Under the pieces are notes generated by a model. It saw only the letters and a program-made list of their open reading frames with translations. It did not search any database and was not told the origin of the DNA. Positions 4,847 through 8,647 of a DNA stretch of 8,647 nt are shown here, piece by piece (the first letter of the stretch is position 1; each line of letters opens with the position of its first letter). A program made the translations under genes and the position numbers. Origin of the DNA: CAMBDR01 sp046597185 (GTDB lineage: Bacteria; Pseudomonadota; Gammaproteobacteria; Burkholderiales; Burkholderiaceae_D); assembly GCA_046597185.1 (NCBI GenBank), contig JBKJLF010000834.1:1-8647 (forward strand). Direction: 5' to 3'.

Positions 4847-6088
4847 TTAACGATATTTCCTGAAAATCAGCGAGGTATTGATGCCGCCAAAGGCAAAATT
4901 ATTCGACATCACATATTCACATTCGATCTGTCTTGCCTGCCCCATGATGTAATCGACCGCACCACACTGCGGGTCGATTTGCGCCAGATTAATGGTCGGG
5001 GCAAACCAGCCTTCGCGCATCATTTGTATGCTTATCCAGGCTTCCAGCGCACCACACGCGCCCAGCGTATGACCCATATAACTTTTTAGCGAACTGATCG
5101 GCACGCCGACACCGCTTCGGGCACCAAATACTTGCGCCGTGGCCTTTGTTTCGGCAATGTCGCCATGCTGGGTGCCGGTGCCATGCGCATTCACATAGCC
5201 AATATCATTAGCCTGCAAGCGCGCGTCTTCCAGCGCCAATTGCATCGCACCCTGCATGGTGGCGGCATTGGGTTGGGTCACGTGGCAACCGTCGCTATTG
5301 GTGCCAAAGCCGACCAATTCGGCATGGATATGCGCACCGCGCGCCTGGGCGTGCTCCAGCTCTTCCAAAATCAGGCTGCCAGCACCTTCGCCGATGACCA
5401 AACCGTCGCGTCCGGCATCAAACGGGCGCGGCGTGGTGTGTGGGGCGTCGTTGCGCACACTGGTGGCGAACAGGGTGTCAAATACGGCGGCTTCGGTGGC
5501 GCATAACTCTTCGGCACCACCGGCGATCATGGCCAGTTGCTTGCCCGAGCGAATCGCTTCATACGCATAGCCGATGCCTTGGCTACCCGAGGTGCAGGCC
5601 GATGAGGTGGTGATCACGCGCCCGGTAATGCCAAAGAACACGCCGATATTCACCGGGGCCGTGTGCGCCATCATTTTGATATAGGTGGTGGCGTTGATGC
5701 CCTTGGTGGTGCGCTCTTCCATCATGCGGCCAAAGTCGCCAATCGCACTCGGTGTACCTGCCGAGGAACCATAGGCGATGCCCATTTTGCCACTGGTGAG
5801 CAAGGGGTGATCCAGCAAACCCGCATCTTGCAGGGCCATTTCGCTGGCACGGGTGGCCATCAGGGCGATGCGGCCCATGCTGCGCATACTTTTGCGGTTG
5901 TAGCGCTCATTGAGTTCAAACGCGACGGCGGGTGCGCCAAGCTGGGTATTCAAGCCTTCATAATCAGACCATTCCTGCATGCGCACAATCGCATTGCGAT
6001 ATTCGCCCAAACGCTGACGAATACTTGGCCAATCATTGCCCAGCGGGCTGATGCCGGCCATGCCGGTGACCACCACGCGCCGACTCAT
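4847..6088 (-). CDS. apeR: Beta-ketoacyl-ACP synthase, ApeR-like (FabF type)
   Basis: This 413-residue condensing enzyme is full length for the FabB/FabF family. All catalytic residues are present: Cys165 in SSACTSG, His302 in NAHGTGT, and Lys335 and His340 in KSYMGHTLG, nearly the numbering of FabF. It should perform Claisen condensation of malonyl-ACP with an acyl or polyenoyl chain in the cytoplasm. The start codon overlaps the stop of the ketoreductase gene (ATGA, 6085-6088) and GGGGG lies about 9 nt upstream. Sequence alone would allow a FabF role in fatty acid synthesis, but the order ketosynthase-dehydratase-ketoreductase-ketosynthase fits the apeO-P-Q-R end of aryl polyene clusters, where this position is apeR. 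The name rests on gene order. Confidence 0.82.
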   Translation of the reverse strand: MSRRVVVTGMAGISPLGNDWPSIRQRLGEYRNAIVRMQEWSDYEGLNTQLGAPAVAFELNERYNRKSMRSMGRIALMATRASEMALQDAGLLDHPLLTSGKMGIAYGSSAGTPSAIGDFGRMMEERTTKGINATTYIKMMAHTAPVNIGVFFGITGRVITTSSACTSGSQGIGYAYEAIRSGKQLAMIAGGAEELCATEAAVFDTLFATSVRNDAPHTTPRPFDAGRDGLVIGEGAGSLILEELEHAQARGAHIHAELVGFGTNSDGCHVTQPNAATMQGAMQLALEDARLQANDIGYVNAHGTGTQHGDIAETKATAQVFGARSGVGVPISSLKSYMGHTLGACGALEAWISIQMMREGWFAPTINLAQIDPQCGAVDYIMGQARQIECEYVMSNNFAFGGINTSLIFRKYR

Positions 6089-6852
6089 GCCATACCCCCA
6101 TTGACTGAAATGACTTGGCGTGTAATATAGCCTGCGTCGCTACTCAATAAAAAGCTGACGGTGGCGGCCACTTCTTCGGGTTTACCAACCCGTTTGGCGG
6201 GAATATATTTCATCACTTCGTCCAGTGGTACTTCGCTGATCATATCGGTTTCAATCAAGCCCGGTGCCACACAGTTGACCGTGATGGCGCGCTTGCCCAA
6301 TTCAATCGCCAGGGCTTTGCTGGCACCAATAATGCCGGCTTTTGCCGCGCTATAGTTGACCTGGCCGCGATTGCCAACCAGGCCCGAGACTGAAGCCATG
6401 GTCACGATGCGGCCCGGTTTGCGGCGCTGAATCATGGGCATGATCAGCGGGTTGAGAATATTGTAAAAGCCATCCAGATTGGTATGGATCACCAGATCCC
6501 AATCTTCGCCACTGATGGAAGGGAAGGCATTGTCACGCGTGACGCCAGCGTTACAGACCACGCCATAGTAGCAACCATGTTGTTCAATATCGGCCAGCAA
6601 GATTTCACGCGCGCTATCGCGTTCACTGATATCAAACTGTAATACTCGCACCGCGCGGCCGATGGCGGCAATCTCTTGTGCCACGGCGTCGGCTTCGTGC
6701 CGTTGTCTGCGGCAATGCAAAACCAGGTCATAACCTTCGCGCGCCAGACGCAGGGCGATGGCTTTGCCGATGCCGCGTGATGATCCGGTCACCAAGACCG
6801 TTTTGTCTGCATTTAAACTCGCTTGTGTTACTGCACCAGCCACTGCACTCAT
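6085..6852 (-). CDS. apeQ: 3-ketoacyl-ACP reductase, ApeQ-like (FabG-type SDR)
   Basis: This 255-residue short-chain dehydrogenase/reductase has the NADP(H)-binding TGSSRGIG (22-29), the NAG motif (101-103) and the catalytic set N125, S154, Y167 and K171 (YSAAK). The C-terminal VNCVAPGLIETDM and the ending SVNGG are typical of FabG. It should reduce 3-ketoacyl-ACP to 3-hydroxyacyl-ACP in each round of polyene extension. About 15 residues precede the first strand (KTVLVTG), slightly longer than in FabG. Translation is coupled on both sides by ATGA overlaps (6849-6852 and 6085-6088), and GGAG precedes its start by about 7 nt. Placement between the dehydratase and second ketosynthase genes supports ApeQ rather than housekeeping FabG. 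Confidence 0.85.
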   Translation of the reverse strand: MSAVAGAVTQASLNADKTVLVTGSSRGIGKAIALRLAREGYDLVLHCRRQRHEADAVAQEIAAIGRAVRVLQFDISERDSAREILLADIEQHGCYYGVVCNAGVTRDNAFPSISGEDWDLVIHTNLDGFYNILNPLIMPMIQRRKPGRIVTMASVSGLVGNRGQVNYSAAKAGIIGASKALAIELGKRAITVNCVAPGLIETDMISEVPLDEVMKYIPAKRVGKPEEVAATVSFLLSSDAGYITRQVISVNGGMA

Positions 6853-7307
6853 TGATTACTCCGCTGTAAAAAATCATGGACGTTTTCGGGTTGATACACG
6901 GTGATGGTGGCACTGGCGATCATGTCGCCACTGGCACCATCGGTAATCCGACACTCAAATGCACCCAGGCCATTGTCGGCTTGCAATGCAGACTGGACAT
7001 GCACGTGCAACACGCTGCCCACCAGAAATGTGGGTTGGTTGCATACATAGCGCCGGGTACCCAGTAAAAAACCCAGTTTGATCGGTTCGCCGCGCAGGTA
7101 GGCGGCGTACCCGGCATGGGCGGCAATCGCCTGGGCCATATATTCGATACCAATCCAGCCGGGTACGCCCTCATCCTGGCAAAACAGGGTTTCGGGCAAA
7201 ATATCGATTTCGGCACAGAGTTTGTCCTGATCCACTGCGCGCAGGCGATCCAGTAACACCATGGCACCCTGGTGTGGCACCAGTTGACGAATATTCGGTA
7301 AATTCAT
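6849..7307 (-). CDS. apeP: Hotdog-fold 3-hydroxyacyl-ACP dehydratase, ApeP-like
   Basis: This 152-residue protein matches the small hotdog dehydratases of pigment clusters rather than FabZ itself. It begins with LVPHQGAMVLLDRL (9-22), where His12 fits the catalytic histidine, then has VPGWIGIEYMAQAIAAHAGY (48-67), where Glu55 lies in the central helix, followed by GFLLGTRRY. It should dehydrate 3-hydroxyacyl-ACP to the trans-2-enoyl form. No enoyl reductase is encoded here, as expected if double bonds are kept to make a polyene. In the characterised E. coli system ApeP pairs with a second dehydratase, ApeI; no ApeI-like gene lies in this window. GGGAGAG provides the ribosome site, and ATGA overlaps join it to both neighbours. 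Confidence 0.82.
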   Translation of the reverse strand: MNLPNIRQLVPHQGAMVLLDRLRAVDQDKLCAEIDILPETLFCQDEGVPGWIGIEYMAQAIAAHAGYAAYLRGEPIKLGFLLGTRRYVCNQPTFLVGSVLHVHVQSALQADNGLGAFECRITDGASGDMIASATITVYQPENVHDFLQRSNQ

Positions 7308-8491
7308 GCAACTCTCCCTAGCACCAGGGCAGCATTGGAGCCACCAAAGGCAAATGAATTACTCAAGGCCCAGCTAACAGGCCGCCCCAAACGATCACCG
7401 GGTAATGCGATATGTAAGGCGGGTAAGGCCGGGTCGGCGACACCATCCCATAAATGTGGCGGTAATTTGCCTTCCGGGTTATCGTCCTGCATCGCAATCC
7501 AGCATAGCGCCGCTTCAATCGCCGCTGCGGCACCCAGGGCGTGCCCGGTCAACGGCTTGGTGGAACTGAGCGCCACCTGGCTGCCAAATAAAGCGTGTAC
7601 GAGCCTCGCTTCCATGGCGTCGTTTTGCAAGGTCGCGGTGCCATGCAAATTAATGTAATCGATTTGTTGCGGGGCGATGCCTGCGCGTTTGAGCGCTTGC
7701 GTTATTGCCAGCCGTGCGCCTTTGCCTTCGGGGTCGGGCGCGGACATATGATGCCCGTCCGAGGCTTCGCCCCAGCCGCATAAAGCCACTTGCGCCGGTT
7801 CGCGGCTCATTAAAAACAGCGCTGCACCTTCGCCAATATTAATGCCGCGTCGATTGGCACTGAGCGGATTGCATGGGCTGCTACTGACCGATTCGAGCGC
7901 GCAAAAGCCGGCCACGGTGAAGCGGCACAGGGTATCCACGCCGCCGGTCAAGACCGCATCGCAGACCCCCATATTGATCAGGCGGGCAGCGCTGGCCATG
8001 GCTTTGGCGCTGGAAGAGCAGGCGCTGGAATGGACCCAGGCTGGGCCGCAAATGCCCAGTTCTTGCGCCAACAGGGTGGCGGGTGATGCCATTTCTTGCT
8101 GCGCATAGTCAAATTCCGCTGGCAATGGGGCGTTGGCGTCGGGGTGATTCAGTAAGGCTTGTTCGGTGCATGCAATGCCCGAGGTGCTGGTGCCGATGAT
8201 CACGCCCACCCGATCCGCACCATGGCGGGCGATGGCAGCATCCAGTGCCGGGCGAATTTGATCCAGCGCAGTCAGGGCCAGTTGATTATTCCGGCTGCGC
8301 TGCGCCAGCGCCAGGCGCGTCGGTTCGGCCAGCGGCGCGTCCACGAGGCCCAGCGCCAACTCGCGCCTCGGCGAGCAGGCCGTAGAGAGGGTTAAACCCG
8401 ATTCTGCCTGCACCAGCAAACGCTGGCGAACGGCCGCAAGGCTCGCTCCCAGGGCGCAGACAATTCCACAATGATTTAAAAATAATTTCAT
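7304..8491 (-). CDS. apeO: Beta-ketoacyl-ACP synthase, ApeO-like
   Basis: This 395-residue ketosynthase is more diverged from FabF than the downstream one but keeps the active site: Cys158 in SSACSSSAK, His283 in NLHGTAT, and Lys312 and His317 in KPLTGHALG. It is therefore a working condensing enzyme, not a chain-length factor. In the E. coli APE system ApeO works as a heterodimer with the chain-length factor ApeC; a partner would have to be encoded outside the window. The first line MKLFLNHCGIVCALG is typical of this subfamily. An in-frame stop (TTA on plus, 8507-8509) lies 15 nt upstream, so ATG 8491 is the first possible start, but no good Shine-Dalgarno sequence is seen. It heads the four-gene block and its stop overlaps the dehydratase start (ATGA, 7304-7307). 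Confidence 0.82.
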   Translation of the reverse strand: MKLFLNHCGIVCALGASLAAVRQRLLVQAESGLTLSTACSPRRELALGLVDAPLAEPTRLALAQRSRNNQLALTALDQIRPALDAAIARHGADRVGVIIGTSTSGIACTEQALLNHPDANAPLPAEFDYAQQEMASPATLLAQELGICGPAWVHSSACSSSAKAMASAARLINMGVCDAVLTGGVDTLCRFTVAGFCALESVSSSPCNPLSANRRGINIGEGAALFLMSREPAQVALCGWGEASDGHHMSAPDPEGKGARLAITQALKRAGIAPQQIDYINLHGTATLQNDAMEARLVHALFGSQVALSSTKPLTGHALGAAAAIEAALCWIAMQDDNPEGKLPPHLWDGVADPALPALHIALPGDRLGRPVSWALSNSFAFGGSNAALVLGRVA

Positions 8492-8508
8492 GAAGCCCGA
8501 ATGTTTTT

Positions 8509-8529
8509 ATTGTGCTGATTGTGCTGATT
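8509..8529. repeat. 9-bp tandem duplication in the apeO leader
   Basis: ATTGTGCTG occurs twice in a row (8509-8517 and 8518-8526), followed by ATT. It lies 18-38 nt upstream of the apeO start, inside the likely leader, and may be a recent slippage duplication or alter the spacing of leader structure. Confidence 0.7.
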
Positions 8530-8556
8530 CAATCGTAAGGCGGTAATTGTAACGCA

Positions 8557-8627
8557 CGTTTTGTAAAACGGCAGTACCATTCCATCGAAGTTGTTCACTA
8601 TACTCTATTGTTGTGATAATTTTATCA
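8557..8627 (-). promoter_or_regulatory. Putative promoter/operator region of the ape genes
   Basis: This AT-rich stretch holds two 14-bp palindromes of identical layout: CGTTTT-GT-AAAACG (8557-8570) and TGATAA-TT-TTATCA (8614-8627). Between them the minus strand has TATAGT (8597-8602), a 5/6 match to a -10 box; no good -35 box lies at the right distance, and one palindrome sits at about that place. An activator-dependent or repressed promoter for the apeO-P-Q-R block is possible. No gene was recognised between 8492 and the window end. Confidence 0.3.
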
Positions 8628-8647
8628 TCCAAATATAGGGTTCGGCG

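Noticed and set aside
5132..6130. Long plus-strand frames opposite the second ketosynthase and ketoreductase genes
   Set aside because: They lie antisense to well-recognised enzymes, lack family features and reflect GC-biased codon positions of the true genes.

Overview
The window looks like chromosomal DNA of a Gram-negative bacterium, most likely a proteobacterium of the beta or gamma class. The reasons are an arylpolyene-type pigment locus, secreted proteins with Sec signal peptides, good Shine-Dalgarno sites and moderate GC. The genus cannot be told from the sequence. No rRNA, tRNA, CRISPR array or insertion sequence was seen.

Left part (1-2194, plus strand): the last 58 codons of a UvrD/Rep-type helicase are followed by a 124-nt gap holding a 9-bp inverted repeat. 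A two-gene unit comes next: an AAA_15-type ATPase (RloA/AbiLi-like) and an RloB/AbiLii-family protein with Toprim-like acidic motifs, 3 nt apart. This pairing is the known layout of AbiL-type phage defence.

Middle (2195-4273, plus strand): the 372-nt stretch after rloB holds a fragment of a HigB/RelE-family toxin gene with no start codon and no second half. A strong sigma70-like promoter begins at its broken end. Three similar operator-like sites (half-sites ATGTmAAG and CTTkACAT, 4 bp apart) and a terminator-like hairpin surround this promoter. It leads into a two-gene operon for a four-helix membrane protein and a 63-residue XRE-type regulator, which could autoregulate through these sites. 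An exported alpha/beta-hydrolase with a 9-bp tandem repeat at its 3' end follows.

Right part (4352-8491, minus strand): four genes joined by three identical ATGA stop/start overlaps encode ketosynthase, hotdog dehydratase, ketoreductase and a second ketosynthase. This matches the apeO-apeP-apeQ-apeR end of aryl polyene (APE) clusters, a type II PKS/FAS-like system making membrane-bound polyene pigments. The ACPs, chain-length factor, acyl-ACP ligase and transferases would have to lie outside the window. A small secreted protein of the group often labelled 'excinuclease ATPase subunit' follows 45 nt downstream and may be co-transcribed. The 156 nt upstream of apeO hold a 9-bp tandem duplication and two 6-2-6 palindromes, so this four-gene block may have its own regulated promoter.

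The most unusual parts are the three-operator promoter with a terminator in its leader and the toxin remnant into which that promoter is built.
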